From Halorubrum xinjiangense (GTDB lineage Archaea; Halobacteriota; Halobacteria; Halobacteriales; Haloferacaceae), in contig NZ_FNBO01000003.1 of the NCBI RefSeq assembly GCF_900102375.1, forward strand, positions 124,001 to 188,000: a stretch of 64,000 bases of DNA, read 5' to 3'. Positions 25,584-35,713 of this stretch are shown here, piece by piece. Both the position numbers and the translations under genes were made by a program. How positions within the stretch are numbered: position 1 is the first letter of the stretch; each line of letters starts with the position of its first letter. The notes below the pieces were generated by a model, which made no database searches, was not told the origin of the DNA, and worked only from the letters and a program-made list of their open reading frames with translations.

Positions 25584-26186
25584 ATGGACCGAGGCGACGG
25601 GCCGGAAGGCGAGACGACCGCTGACGGCGAGCCGAGCGCAAACGGCGAGGTCGGACCGGTGGACGAGACGGAGACCGAGATCGGGCCGGACGGCGTGACG
25701 GACGGGGCCGCCGGCGGCGTGGCATTGTTCGTGGACGGCCCCAACGTGTTGCGCGAGGAGTTCGACGTCGACTTAGACGACGTGCGGCGAGCTGGCGAGG
25801 CCGAGGGACCGCTGGTGACCACACGCCTCTACCTCGATGAACACGCGACGCCGGGCCTCATTCAGGCCGCGGAGGCCCGCGGCTTCGAGGTCGTGATCAC
25901 GAGCGGCGATGTCGACGTGAAGCTCGCGGTCGACGCCGCGCGGTTCGCGGCCGAGGGCCGGATGGAGACGCTCGCGATCGCCTCGCGCGACACGGACTTC
26001 AAGCCGGTCGTCGAGACCGCGAACGGCTACGGGATCCGGACGCTCGCCATCGCGCCCGGCGAGTTCGGCCGCTCGGACGCGCTGCGGAACGCCGCCAACG
26101 GCTCCGTGACGCTCGACGGCGACGAGAACGACGTGGCCGACAGCGGAGGCGACGGGGCAGACGCCGAATCGGCATCGACGCAGTAG
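25584..26186 (+). CDS. NYN-domain (LabA/DUF88-like) putative ribonuclease
   Basis: 200 residues. After an acidic ~48-residue leader, the NYN core starts with VALFVDGPNVLREEF, with the first catalytic Asp. It continues through EVVITSGDVDVKLAVDAARF, with Asp residues in the active-site cluster, and IASRDTDFKPVVETANGYG, with the last Asp pair. This PIN-like fold is usually a metal-dependent RNase. Whether it has anything to do with the structured repeats on each side is only a guess. A second acidic tail follows. Confidence 0.85.
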   Translation: MDRGDGPEGETTADGEPSANGEVGPVDETETEIGPDGVTDGAAGGVALFVDGPNVLREEFDVDLDDVRRAGEAEGPLVTTRLYLDEHATPGLIQAAEARGFEVVITSGDVDVKLAVDAARFAAEGRMETLAIASRDTDFKPVVETANGYGIRTLAIAPGEFGRSDALRNAANGSVTLDGDENDVADSGGDGADAESASTQ

Positions 26187-26215
26187 CGATCGAAACACGG
26201 TGTCGGCGGTGGCTG

Positions 26216-26229
26216 TTTATAAGTGAGCG
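26216..26229. repeat. 14 bp direct repeat, right copy
   Basis: This is identical to 24677-24690. It is followed in frame by GTGAGCGACGAT, so it could also be the TATA box and start of a short leaderless reading frame (MSDDTVVSASDIP...) that soon runs into the structured repeat. Confidence 0.55.
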
Positions 26230-26276
26230 ACGATACCGTAGTGAGCGCTTCTGATATCCCCACTTCTCAGTTAGAA

Positions 26277-26625
26277 GCTATTTATAAGGGATCGACAACA
26301 GACACCGTAAAAAGCCCCAGCCGCTCGGTACTACGTCGTTGCCACCGCGGAGAACACCTCCAAAGCCCCAGCCGGGAGGCGGGCGCACGCTCGCTGCGCT
26401 CCTCAGTCACTCGTTTCACTCGCTCCTTGCGGTGCTTACGTCGCCTGCGCCCGCCTCCCGGCTGCCCCTTTGAATCCCGCCCCACCGCACAGCACCGCAG
26501 CCTCTCACCTCCCCAGCCTCGCCGCTCGCTCCCTTCGGTCGCTCGCGGCGTCCCTCGCACGCGCTCCTCGCGGCCGCCGAGGGCGGCCGCTCGGAGGCGC
26601 GCGCCAACCGCTCCGCTATTTATAA
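26277..26625 (-). repeat. GC-rich multi-hairpin repeat element, right copy (inverted)
   Basis: This fills the 462-base gap between the NYN gene and the signal peptidase; no gene seen. Read on the minus strand it has the same order as the left copy: box A (26588-26605, identical 18 bases), hairpin I with 9 bp arms (26570-26578 / 26582-26590), box B (26506-26521, identical), box C (26462-26483, one base different), hairpin III with 17 bp perfect arms GCCGGGAGGCGGGCGCA (26371-26387 / 26446-26462), and box D (26358-26371), with a second partial box D near 26311. The 11 bp direct repeat GCTATTTATAA lies at both ends (26277-26287 and 26615-26625). Confidence 0.75.
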
Positions 26626-26648
26626 ATTATCGCTGCCATCGAGCTACT

Positions 26649-27311
26649 TCACCGCGACCCTTTCCGCCGAAACCGACCCAGAAGCAGCGCACCGACTCCG
26701 CCGGCCAGTCCCGCGCCGCCGACGAGGACGACGCCGGTCGCGACGCCGCCGTACCGCGCGGCCGCCGCGTCGACCCCCACGCGGATCCAGCCGAGGTTCG
26801 GCACCGCGAACAGCGCTTTCCCCGCGATCCACTCCTCGGGGACGACCGGCGCGATGCCGGCGCTCTGGTCGTACAGCTCGTTCGCGTCGCCGCGCGTCAC
26901 GTACCCGTCGTACGGCGCGGGACAGGTCGCGAGTTCCGCGCAATCGGCGGCGAGGAGCTCCGGGTCCGCCCGCTCCGTCCAGTCCTCGCCGGCCTCGACG
27001 GGGAACGCGAGGCGGTGAAACACCGGTCTCCCCCCGGCGCCCGGCACGGTGTAGACGACCACGTCGCCCGTCTCCCCGAGCCGCGTCGGCGCGTCCGGGT
27101 CGGCCGCGGTCGAGAGGTCGCCCCACGGCTCGCGGTCGGTCGCGGTGACGACCACGAGGTCGCCGCGCTCGACGCCGGGGGTCATGCTGCCGCTCTCGAC
27201 CGCGACGAACGGCGGCCACGTCCCGACGAGCGCGCCCAGCAGCACCGCGGCGAGGAGGACCGCGACCGCGGGGGCGACCGCGCCCGTGCCATCGAGTCGG
27301 GGACTGCTCAC
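26649..27311 (-). CDS. S26 type I signal peptidase (archaeal Sec11-like)
   Basis: 220 residues. It cleaves signal peptides outside the membrane. An N-terminal membrane anchor (AVAPAVAVLLAAVLLGALVG) is followed by the nucleophile in VESGSMTPGVERGDLV and the His in GRPVFHRLAF. The Asp of the ER-type triad may be in YVTRGDANELYDQS. A second membrane segment is near the C terminus. I chose GTG at 27311 because the longer frame before it is not hydrophobic or conserved-looking. It is larger than the minimal archaeal enzyme and may be one of several paralogues. Confidence 0.82.
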   Translation of the reverse strand: MSSPRLDGTGAVAPAVAVLLAAVLLGALVGTWPPFVAVESGSMTPGVERGDLVVVTATDREPWGDLSTAADPDAPTRLGETGDVVVYTVPGAGGRPVFHRLAFPVEAGEDWTERADPELLAADCAELATCPAPYDGYVTRGDANELYDQSAGIAPVVPEEWIAGKALFAVPNLGWIRVGVDAAAARYGGVATGVVLVGGAGLAGGVGALLLGRFRRKGSR

Positions 27312-27479
27312 GCCCGGTAGGGGGAGCGGCGACCGCTTGAGGCTGTCGGCCGCGAGGAGCCCGCCGAGAGCGACGCACCGGGCCCGCTCCGGACACGGGG
27401 ACACCCGATGTCACACGGATACAAGGAGGAAGCTCGCGGCTTCAGTCGTTGGTCGATGACAAAACCTTAGGTTCGTCCC

Positions 27480-27488
27480 GGAGAGGTG
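27480..27488 (+). promoter_or_regulatory. ribosome binding site fixing the gcvT start
   Basis: GGAGAGGTG lies 5 bases before the ATG at 27494 and is close to the haloarchaeal anti-Shine-Dalgarno complement. It supports that ATG over an in-frame start 45 bases upstream. Confidence 0.6.
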
Positions 27489-27493
27489 CGAGT

Positions 27494-28678
<1,185 letters not shown>

Positions 28679-28771
28679 GGGAAACCGGGTCCGGGCGCGA
28701 TCGAGACGGAGCGGCGTCCAGAACGGACGACGCTGGGGCAGTTTTATTCCGATTCACACGAATCTGAACCC

Positions 28772-29251
28772 ATGCGGAGACGTCAGTTCCTCGCCGGAAG
28801 CGTCGGGACGACGGTGGCAGGGTTGGGTGGCTGTCTCGGCGACGAGATCTGTCTCGGCGACTGTCCGTCGTGTACGGGTGAGGGGAGCTGGCCGCCGACT
28901 GTCGAGGTTGAGGAACCGGAGCTCGCTCCCGGCGACTCGGAGGTGTTCGACATCCGCGTAGACGGTATTACGGAGTTCTCGTTCGATTCGCGGCTGTACA
29001 AGTGCGGTCCGAGTGACGCACCGGTACAGTTCAGGGACGTCGAGTTCAGAAACCCGATAGACGCGCAGGCCGACTCCTGTCCGCCGATCTATCTGTGGGA
29101 CGACTGCGCCAGCACGACGCTACACGTGAGGGTCGAAGCTGCGCAGGATGCCGAACCCGGTAGGTACGAGTACGGGTTCAACGTCGGGAAGACGGTCGGC
29201 GAGCGCCGCTCGAAAGACTACGAATACGCGGTCACGGTGAGCGAAGCGTGA
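28772..29251 (+). CDS. Tat-exported lipoprotein of unknown function
   Basis: 159 residues. The N terminus MRRRQFLAGSVG is a twin-arginine signal, followed by a lipobox (LGGC near residue 21), so the mature protein should be lipid-anchored outside the cell. The mature part is a small, probably beta-rich domain with several Cys (CLGDCPSC, KCGPS, SCPP, DDCAS) that could form disulfides. A TTTTATT box ~29 bases before the ATG suits a leaderless promoter. It is convergent with moaC. No family recognised. Confidence 0.75.
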   Translation: MRRRQFLAGSVGTTVAGLGGCLGDEICLGDCPSCTGEGSWPPTVEVEEPELAPGDSEVFDIRVDGITEFSFDSRLYKCGPSDAPVQFRDVEFRNPIDAQADSCPPIYLWDDCASTTLHVRVEAAQDAEPGRYEYGFNVGKTVGERRSKDYEYAVTVSEA

Positions 29252-29283
29252 GGTCGTGAACGCGCGATAGCCGCGACCGCGGT

Positions 29284-29817
29284 TCACTCCTCCGTAGGGC
29301 GCTTCCGCTTCTCAACGACCTCGACGTCCGAAATCCGCGTGTCCGGGTACCCGCCGTCCGCGTTCTTCTCGGCCGCCTTCACCATGTCCCAGACGGTGTT
29401 GAGGCCGGTCGTGACGCCCTCTAACGCCTCCATCTCGCAGCCCGTCTTCCCGGTTGTCTCGACCGCGACGGTCAGTTCGATCCGGTCGTCGCCGACCGCG
29501 AACTCGGTGTCGACGTTCGTGATCGGGATCTGGTGGCACATCGGGATCGTCTCCCACGTGTGTTTGACCGCCTGGACCGCGCCGACCCGGGCGGTCGCGA
29601 GCACGTCGCCCTTCTCGACCGCGTCGGCCTCGACCGCGGCCACCGTCTCCGGCGTCAGCCGGATCTCGCCGCGAGCGACCGCGCGTCGGCTGCTGTCGGG
29701 CTTCGCGCCGACGTCGACCATCTGGACGTCGCCCGCCTCGTCGGTGTGGGTCAGCGCGTCCGTCCCCGCGGACTCCGCGCTCGGTCCGCCCGACCGGGCC
29801 GCTTCCTCGTCACTCAT
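29284..29817 (-). CDS. moaC: cyclic pyranopterin monophosphate synthase MoaC
   Basis: 177 residues. With MoaA it turns GTP into cyclic pyranopterin phosphate for molybdenum cofactor. Conserved blocks are MVDVGAKPDSSRRAVARG, HTWETIPMCHQIPITNV and KTGCEMEALEGVTTGLNTVW with the catalytic Lys/Asp region near the end. The N terminus has a polar ~30-residue extension. The ATG overlaps the end of the upstream NAD(P)HX repair gene by 8 bases. Confidence 0.96.
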   Translation of the reverse strand: MSDEEAARSGGPSAESAGTDALTHTDEAGDVQMVDVGAKPDSSRRAVARGEIRLTPETVAAVEADAVEKGDVLATARVGAVQAVKHTWETIPMCHQIPITNVDTEFAVGDDRIELTVAVETTGKTGCEMEALEGVTTGLNTVWDMVKAAEKNADGGYPDTRISDVEVVEKRKRPTEE

Positions 29818-31267
29818 TACGCATAGCCTCCGGCAGCCGGTCGGGTAAGTCCGTCGCCACCAGCCCGGCTCCGTTCGCCTCTGCGGCGGCGTCGCCCGCG
29901 CGCCCGACGACGTACGCGCCGGCCGCGGCCGCGCGGAACGGGTCGGTCACGGCCGCCAGCGCGCCGACCGTCCCCGCCAGCACGTCGCCGGTCCCGCCGA
30001 CGGTCATCCCGGGGTTGCCGGTGCGGTTCAGCCGGACGTCCTCGCCGTCGGAAATCACGTCGACCGCGCCCTTCACGAGCAGCGCGTGGCCCACCTCGGC
30101 CGCGAACTCGCGGACCAGTTCGGCTCGCGCGTCCGGGTCCGACGCCGTCTCGCCGCCCATGCCGACGAGTTCGCCCTGATGCGGCGTACAGATGAGGTCG
30201 GCGTCGGTATCGACGTCGGGGACGACCCGGAGCGCGTCGGCGTCGACGACCGCGCGCCCCTCGAACGCCGTCAGGAACTCCCGGACGAACTCGTGGGTAC
30301 CGTCGCCGCGCCCGAGGCCCGGCCCGAGGACGACGACGTCGTTTCCGGCCGCGAGCGACGCGACCCGATCGACGTGGGCGGGACCGACGCGGTCGCCCGG
30401 CAGCGCGCGGACGATGAGGTTCGGCGAGAACCCCTGGACCGCGCCGGCGACGCGCTCGGGACACGCCACGCGGACGAGGTCGGCCCCGGCGCGGAGCGCG
30501 GCGAGCGCGGACAGCGTCGGCGCCCCGGTGTACGGCCCCCCGCCGACGACCAGCACCTCGCCGTTGTCGCCCTTGTGCGAGTCCGAGTCGCGGTCGAGTC
30601 CGAGTAGGTCGCCCGGCCCGGTGAACCGTTCTGCGGCGGCCGGGATCCCGATGTCGGCGACCGTCACGTCGGCGTCGAGCGCGGCCAGCCCGGGCTTCTC
30701 GGCGTGGAACGTCACCACGCGGTCTGCGCGCACCCTGACCGAGTCCGGGCCGCCAGTCGGGTCGCCCGTGTCGGCGTCGATTCCCGAGGGCACGTCGACC
30801 GCGATGACCGTCGCGTCGGTCGCGTTGATCGCCTCGGCGGCGGTCCGCTCCGGTTCGCGGAGGCCGCCCGATACGCCCGATCCGAGCATCGCGTCGACGA
30901 TCACGTCGGGGTCGTCGCCGTCGGGACCGGCGAGGTCGATGTCGCGGGAGTCGGTGACGGTTTCGGCCGTGATTTCGGCGGCTTCGAGCGCGTCCCAGTT
31001 CTCTCTCGCGATGTCGGTGCGGATCGTCTCCGGACGGCCGAGCAGGTGAGCCGTAACGTCGTAGCCCTTCAGGAAGCGCGCCGCGACGAGCGCGTCGCCG
31101 CCGTTGTTCCCGCGGCCGCAGACGAGCGCGACCGTCGCGCCGGGCTCCGCGACGGCGCGGACCTCGCGGGCGACGGCGTTGCCGGACGACTCCATCAGCT
31201 GTTTGCGGGGAACGCCGAGCGCGGCCGCGTTGGCGTCGACGGCCGCCATGCGGTCGGTCGTGATCAT
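29810..31267 (-). CDS. nnr: bifunctional NAD(P)H-hydrate epimerase / ADP-dependent dehydratase
   Basis: 485 residues. The N-terminal half (to ~215) is the YjeF_N epimerase: ALVCGRGNNGGDALVAAR and AIDVPSG-type VDVPSGIDADTGD. The C-terminal half is the dehydratase: GDNGEVLVVGGGPYTGAPTL, VVLGPGLGRGDGT, TPHQGELVGM and NRTGNPGMTVGGTGDVLAG. Together they repair damaged hydrated NADH and NADPH. The gene overlaps moaC, and the two are probably co-transcribed although the link is not functional. Confidence 0.95.
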   Translation of the reverse strand: MITTDRMAAVDANAAALGVPRKQLMESSGNAVAREVRAVAEPGATVALVCGRGNNGGDALVAARFLKGYDVTAHLLGRPETIRTDIARENWDALEAAEITAETVTDSRDIDLAGPDGDDPDVIVDAMLGSGVSGGLREPERTAAEAINATDATVIAVDVPSGIDADTGDPTGGPDSVRVRADRVVTFHAEKPGLAALDADVTVADIGIPAAAERFTGPGDLLGLDRDSDSHKGDNGEVLVVGGGPYTGAPTLSALAALRAGADLVRVACPERVAGAVQGFSPNLIVRALPGDRVGPAHVDRVASLAAGNDVVVLGPGLGRGDGTHEFVREFLTAFEGRAVVDADALRVVPDVDTDADLICTPHQGELVGMGGETASDPDARAELVREFAAEVGHALLVKGAVDVISDGEDVRLNRTGNPGMTVGGTGDVLAGTVGALAAVTDPFRAAAAGAYVVGRAGDAAAEANGAGLVATDLPDRLPEAMRNE

Positions 31268-31553
31268 GGCCGGCGGTTCGGGCGCGGACGGATTAAGCGG
31301 GCGGGGTCCGAGAGCGGACGGAGAAGCGGGCGGGGTCGCGCCGCGCCGCCCGCTACCGGCCCCGGAGCGGCGTCTCCGGAAATGAAAATGTTGAAGCGGT
31401 CAGGTAGTGAAGTCGGCGAATGACCGTGGTACTCGCAGTAGCCGTCGGCGCGGACGACGACCCGAGCCCCGCCCCGACCGGCGCCGTCCCCGCCGGTCGG
31501 CTCCTCCGTGGCGGCCCGGGCCGCCGGCGCCCCCCCAACCGCCAGACGCGACC

Positions 31554-32618
31554 ATGAACATCGGCTTCTTCACCGACAGCTACTTCCCCGGCATCGACGG
31601 GGTCACCTACACGATTCAGGCGTGGCGCGACCGCCTCGAGTCTCGGGGCCACGACGTGTACGTCGTGTATCCGGAGAGCAGCCACGAGCCGGACGAGCGG
31701 GAGATACCGGTCCCGTCGCTGCCGAACCCCTTCTACCGACAGTACCGCCTCCCGACCTACCGTCGCCTGTCGACGCTCCCCGACCTCGACGTCGTCCACT
31801 GTCACGGCCCGGCGTCGACCGGCCTGATGGGGCTGCGGTACGCGAAACGGTACGACGCCACCTCGGTGTACACCCACCACACTCCCGTCGAGGACTACTT
31901 CGTCCAAGGCCTCAAATCGGAGCGCCTCGCCTCGCTCGCCGGGCGGGCGTACGTCGCCTACGAGAACCGCTTCCTGAAGGCGTTCGACTGCGTCACGGCC
32001 TCGACCTCGCGGATCCGCCGCGACGTGGAGCCGTACCGACTGCCGGTCGGGATCGAAATGGACCGGTTCCGGCCGCGGGAAGGCGCGTGGATGGCCGCGC
32101 CGGCGACCGACGGCGGTCCGACCGCGGCAAACGCGTCGGTGGTCGGGTACAGCGGCCGGATGACTCACAAAAAGAACGTCGACGAGACGCTCCGGCTCGC
32201 GGCGCGGCTGCCCGAGGTGCGGTTCGAACTCGTCGGCGAGGGGCCGGTCCGCGCGGAGCTGGAGGCCGAAGCGCCCGAGAACGTCCGGTTCCACGACTTC
32301 CTCCCGCGGGAGGAGCTCCCCGACTTTTATGCCGCCCTCGACGTCTTCCTCACGGCGTCGACCTGCGACACGCTCGGGCTCTCGACGCTGGAGGCGAACG
32401 CCTGCGGCACCCCGGTCGCCGCCGCGGACGTGGCGCCGTTCGACGAGACGATCGGTTCCGAGAACGGCGCCCGCTTCGCGCTCGGCGACCTCGACGACAT
32501 GGAGCGCGCGGTCCGCGACTGCCTCGACGGCGACAGAGACACCCGCGCCGCAGTCGAGCGGTTTTCGGTCGAGCGGACGATAGACGAGCTCGAGTCGATA
32601 TACGGGGTGACCGGCTAG
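31554..32618 (+). CDS. GT4-family glycosyltransferase
   Basis: 354 residues, GT-B fold. It starts MNIGFFTDSYFPGIDGVTYT, where the GIDGV loop is typical of enzymes that glycosylate lipids. The C-terminal half has VGYSGRMTHKKNVDETLR, then DVFLTASTCDTLGLSTLEA with the E-x7-E region and NACGTPVAAADVA. The 286 bases before it hold no gene. Directly after its stop codon comes a DUF2070 gene, so both should be on one transcript. It is probably a membrane-associated lipid or glycan glycosyltransferase. Confidence 0.9.
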   Translation: MNIGFFTDSYFPGIDGVTYTIQAWRDRLESRGHDVYVVYPESSHEPDEREIPVPSLPNPFYRQYRLPTYRRLSTLPDLDVVHCHGPASTGLMGLRYAKRYDATSVYTHHTPVEDYFVQGLKSERLASLAGRAYVAYENRFLKAFDCVTASTSRIRRDVEPYRLPVGIEMDRFRPREGAWMAAPATDGGPTAANASVVGYSGRMTHKKNVDETLRLAARLPEVRFELVGEGPVRAELEAEAPENVRFHDFLPREELPDFYAALDVFLTASTCDTLGLSTLEANACGTPVAAADVAPFDETIGSENGARFALGDLDDMERAVRDCLDGDRDTRAAVERFSVERTIDELESIYGVTG

Positions 32619-34364
32619 ATGGGCGCGGACAACGTCGACGCCTTCCAGCGGCTGGTGTTCTCGGTGCCGCGGCTCCGGGTTCAGGCGGCCGCGCTCGTCC
32701 TCCTCAGCGGACTGTACGGGATCGCCACCGTCGCGGCGATAACGCTCTTCACGCCGTTCGCGCCGGATCCCTCTCGAATCGTTCCGGTGGCCGTCCTCAT
32801 CTTCTTCATCCCCTTCGTCGTCGCCGCGGAGCTTTTCCCCCGCGTCCTCGACGGCTACCCGCGTCCGTGGAGCTACTTTCTCGCGCTCACGTCGCAGTTC
32901 GTCCTGTTCGTGTACGCGCTGGTGCTCTCCGGCGCGAACAACGTCGGGAACGCGTGGAGCATCATCTGGCTGAGCTTCATCACGCTGTACCTGATCAACA
33001 TCTTAGTGCTCGTCGTCTCGACGGGCATCGACCACTCGGACCGGATCCTCCTCGCGTCGCTCGCGGAGCCGGCGCTGCTCATCGCCGCCTTCTACGCCCT
33101 CGGCGGCAGCGACCTCGGCTTCTCGACGTACCGCCACGTGTTCGCGTTCGCCTCGTTGCTCATCGCGGCCGGCTTCCTCGTCTTAGTCCTGCTCGTCGTC
33201 GACTACCTGATCCGGAGCAACACCGACGTCTCCGCGTTCGCGCTCACCTCCGGGCTCCTCCGGAACGACCGCGAGTCGCTCGACCTGGGCGTCGAGGCCC
33301 GCCCGGCCGTGGAGACGTTCACCGTCGACAACGGGAATCGGCTCACGGTCGCGGCCCCGTGGGTCCACCCGGGACCGCTCGGTGGGTTCGGCGGCGGCCA
33401 GCTGAGCAGGAACCTGATCGACGCGCTGAACGACGGTCGGGAGGCTGAGGGGACCGAGCGCGCCGAGGCGGAGGCCGCGGCCGACGGGGGCGCCGAGGCC
33501 GCCGCGACCGACGGCTCGGCCGGGTTCTTCTTCCACGTCCCGTGTACGCACAAGGAGGACCTCTCGAACCCGGCGGACGCGGAGCGGATCCTCGACGCGG
33601 TCGCCGAGCCGGAGCGGACCGGGCGCGCCTCGCGGCTCGTCACCGAGTCGTACGGCGACCGCGACGGGTACGCGGACGTCCGGTTCCACGGCCGCCGGAT
33701 CGGCGACAAGGACGTGGTCGTCCTCCACGGTCAAGGGATCGACGACTACGACACCGGCGTGTTCATGCGCGACGTCGACCACGACGACGTGCTGTTGATC
33801 GACCAGCATAAACACGACATCCAGAACGGCCCCGACGTCGAGATCCAGTACGGCTCCGCCGAGGCCGACCGCCTGAAGCGCGCCTTCGACGACTTCCGCG
33901 ACCGGCTCGCGGACGCCGAGCTCGCCGACGACTACGCCGCCGGCTTCGCGGTGACGCGGACGGAGCAGAACGCGCTGGCGATGGTCGAACGCGTCGACGG
34001 CCAGGAGGCCCTCTGGATCGGCGTCGACACGAACGGGCTCACCCCCGACGTGCGGGCCACCGCGGACGCGTACCGCGACGAGTTCGACGCGGTGATCCCC
34101 TTCTCGACCGACACCCACGCCTCGATCCACGAGCTGGCGAACATGCGCGAGTCCGACGTCGACGCCATCGAGCGCGCGGTCGACCGCGCCGTCGACGACC
34201 TCGCGCCCGCGACGGTCGGGTTCGAGAGCCGCCGCACCGAGCCGGTGAAGCTCCTGAAGAACGACTACAACGGGCTCGTGTTCAGCGTCAATATCCTCAT
34301 CCGCTTGACGATCATCTCGCTCGTGACGCTGTACGCGCTCCTCGTGTTGTGGCTGTTCTTCTGA
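32619..34364 (+). CDS. DUF2070 family membrane protein
   Basis: 581 residues. The first ~205 are about six membrane helices; the rest is a soluble domain with AAPWVHPGPLGGFGGGQLS, VVLHGQGIDDYDTGVFM, LIDQHKHDIQNG and TDTHASIHELANM. The His and Asp clusters look like metal ligands. A Pro-free Glu/Ala-rich insert lies near residues 275-295. A last hydrophobic pair is near the C terminus. The family is archaeal, and its function is not established as far as I know. The start codon touches the stop of the upstream glycosyltransferase. Confidence 0.88.
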   Translation: MGADNVDAFQRLVFSVPRLRVQAAALVLLSGLYGIATVAAITLFTPFAPDPSRIVPVAVLIFFIPFVVAAELFPRVLDGYPRPWSYFLALTSQFVLFVYALVLSGANNVGNAWSIIWLSFITLYLINILVLVVSTGIDHSDRILLASLAEPALLIAAFYALGGSDLGFSTYRHVFAFASLLIAAGFLVLVLLVVDYLIRSNTDVSAFALTSGLLRNDRESLDLGVEARPAVETFTVDNGNRLTVAAPWVHPGPLGGFGGGQLSRNLIDALNDGREAEGTERAEAEAAADGGAEAAATDGSAGFFFHVPCTHKEDLSNPADAERILDAVAEPERTGRASRLVTESYGDRDGYADVRFHGRRIGDKDVVVLHGQGIDDYDTGVFMRDVDHDDVLLIDQHKHDIQNGPDVEIQYGSAEADRLKRAFDDFRDRLADAELADDYAAGFAVTRTEQNALAMVERVDGQEALWIGVDTNGLTPDVRATADAYRDEFDAVIPFSTDTHASIHELANMRESDVDAIERAVDRAVDDLAPATVGFESRRTEPVKLLKNDYNGLVFSVNILIRLTIISLVTLYALLVLWLFF

Positions 34365-34550
34365 GGCGACTCACCCGGAGCGGTTCTCTCACGCTTCCCA
34401 GAGCGCTTTTTGCGCCCTTGCTCCGATCGCGGGCCGTGTTCCCGGACGCCCTCTTCCGCGGCACCGGTCGCGGTTCGAACGTCGCGCTCGGCGCGGTCGC
34501 CTCCGTCGCGGCGTCGCTCGGAGCGCGCCGAGTCCGCGCGAAACTCCGCG

Positions 34551-35564
34551 CTACTCCAGCACCCGAACGCCCAGCGCCGACGCCGACGCGCCGCCGATCA
34601 GCATCGGGAGCCAGTAGACGGCGCCGCGGAACACCAAGACCGCGGCGGTGATCGCGGACGCGGCCACGCCGGTTGTGGGCACGAGCAGGCCGACGAGCGC
34701 GGCCTCGATGCCGCCGAGGCCGCCGGGAAGCGGCGTCGCGCCCGCCACGTACGACAGCGGGACGACGAAGATCGGGATCAGCGGCGAGATCGGGTGGCCG
34801 ACGGCGGCGAAGGCGGCGGTGAGCGCGGCCGCCTGAAAGAGCCAGCCCACGAGCGAGAGCGCGACGATCCCGAGGAGCCGGGTGCGGTCGGTGCCGACGC
34901 GCTCGATGTCGGCGAAGAAGTTCCCCAGTCGGTCGGCGAGGCCCGTCTCGATCGTCTCCGCGTCGAAGCGGTCGAACCGGCCGAGGAACGGGCCGATCGC
35001 GCCCGGAACGCGGTCGACGACGGCGACGCGGTAGCGCCAGACGAACGCGATCGTCGTCACGATCGCGGCGATCAGCGCGACCGCGCTCGCGACGGCGAAC
35101 TCGACGCGCTCGCCGACCGCGGTGGTGGCCGCGTACGACCCCACGCCGAGGAACACGAGCGACACCGAGGGGACGACGTTGAGCACGTCGACGCTCGCGA
35201 TGCCCACGAGCCCCGTCTCGTAGCGCGCCTCGCCAACCTTCGAGATGAGCGCCGCGGCGACCGGCTCGCCGCCCGCCTGCCCGAACGGGGTGACGTTGTT
35301 CGCGAAGGCGGCGCCGCTGTAGACGAGGAACGCGGTCCAAACCGACATCTCGACGTCGAGCGCACCCAACACGGCGCGCAGCATGAGGCTCCAGGCCGCC
35401 AGCCAGCAGAGGCCGAGGCCGGCGGTCACGCCGACGAGCGCCGGGTCCGCGGCCGCCAGCGCGTCGACGACGCGGTCGACCCCGACGACGACGAACAGCA
35501 CCGCGAGGAGGAGGACGGCGCCGCCCGCCCCTAAGATTAGCGCGCGCCGTTGTGGGCCTTCCAT
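34551..35564 (-). CDS. flippase-like / lysylphosphatidylglycerol-synthase-type (UPF0104) membrane protein
   Basis: 337 residues with about eight membrane segments. The pattern GGEPVAAALISKV and SYVAGATPLPGGLGGIEAAL with GLLVPTTGV is the family mark. Members are linked to lipid or polyprenol-glycan handling. The ATG at 35564 is preferred over an in-frame start 150 bases upstream because that extension is polar and arginine-rich. It is divergent from the alkaline-phosphatase-fold gene and convergent with the DUF2070 gene, in a glycan-type neighbourhood. Confidence 0.87.
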   Translation of the reverse strand: MEGPQRRALILGAGGAVLLLAVLFVVVGVDRVVDALAAADPALVGVTAGLGLCWLAAWSLMLRAVLGALDVEMSVWTAFLVYSGAAFANNVTPFGQAGGEPVAAALISKVGEARYETGLVGIASVDVLNVVPSVSLVFLGVGSYAATTAVGERVEFAVASAVALIAAIVTTIAFVWRYRVAVVDRVPGAIGPFLGRFDRFDAETIETGLADRLGNFFADIERVGTDRTRLLGIVALSLVGWLFQAAALTAAFAAVGHPISPLIPIFVVPLSYVAGATPLPGGLGGIEAALVGLLVPTTGVAASAITAAVLVFRGAVYWLPMLIGGASASALGVRVLE

Positions 35565-35713
35565 AGACGGAGTGACGCGGTAGCGAACTTGAAACGTCTG
35601 CTTCGCGGCCGCCCCGCAAGGGCGGCTCTCCGGCGCTGGCGGCTCTCCCGCGATCGGCCGCCTCGGGGCGAGAATGAGAATACATACGTACCGGCGGGCC
35701 GACGGCCCACCCA

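Noticed and set aside
26223-27320. 365-codon plus-strand frame starting just after the right 14 bp repeat
   Set aside because: The first ~20 codons look plausible, but the frame then runs through the repeat element and antisense to the signal peptidase, with Arg/Ser-rich composition.
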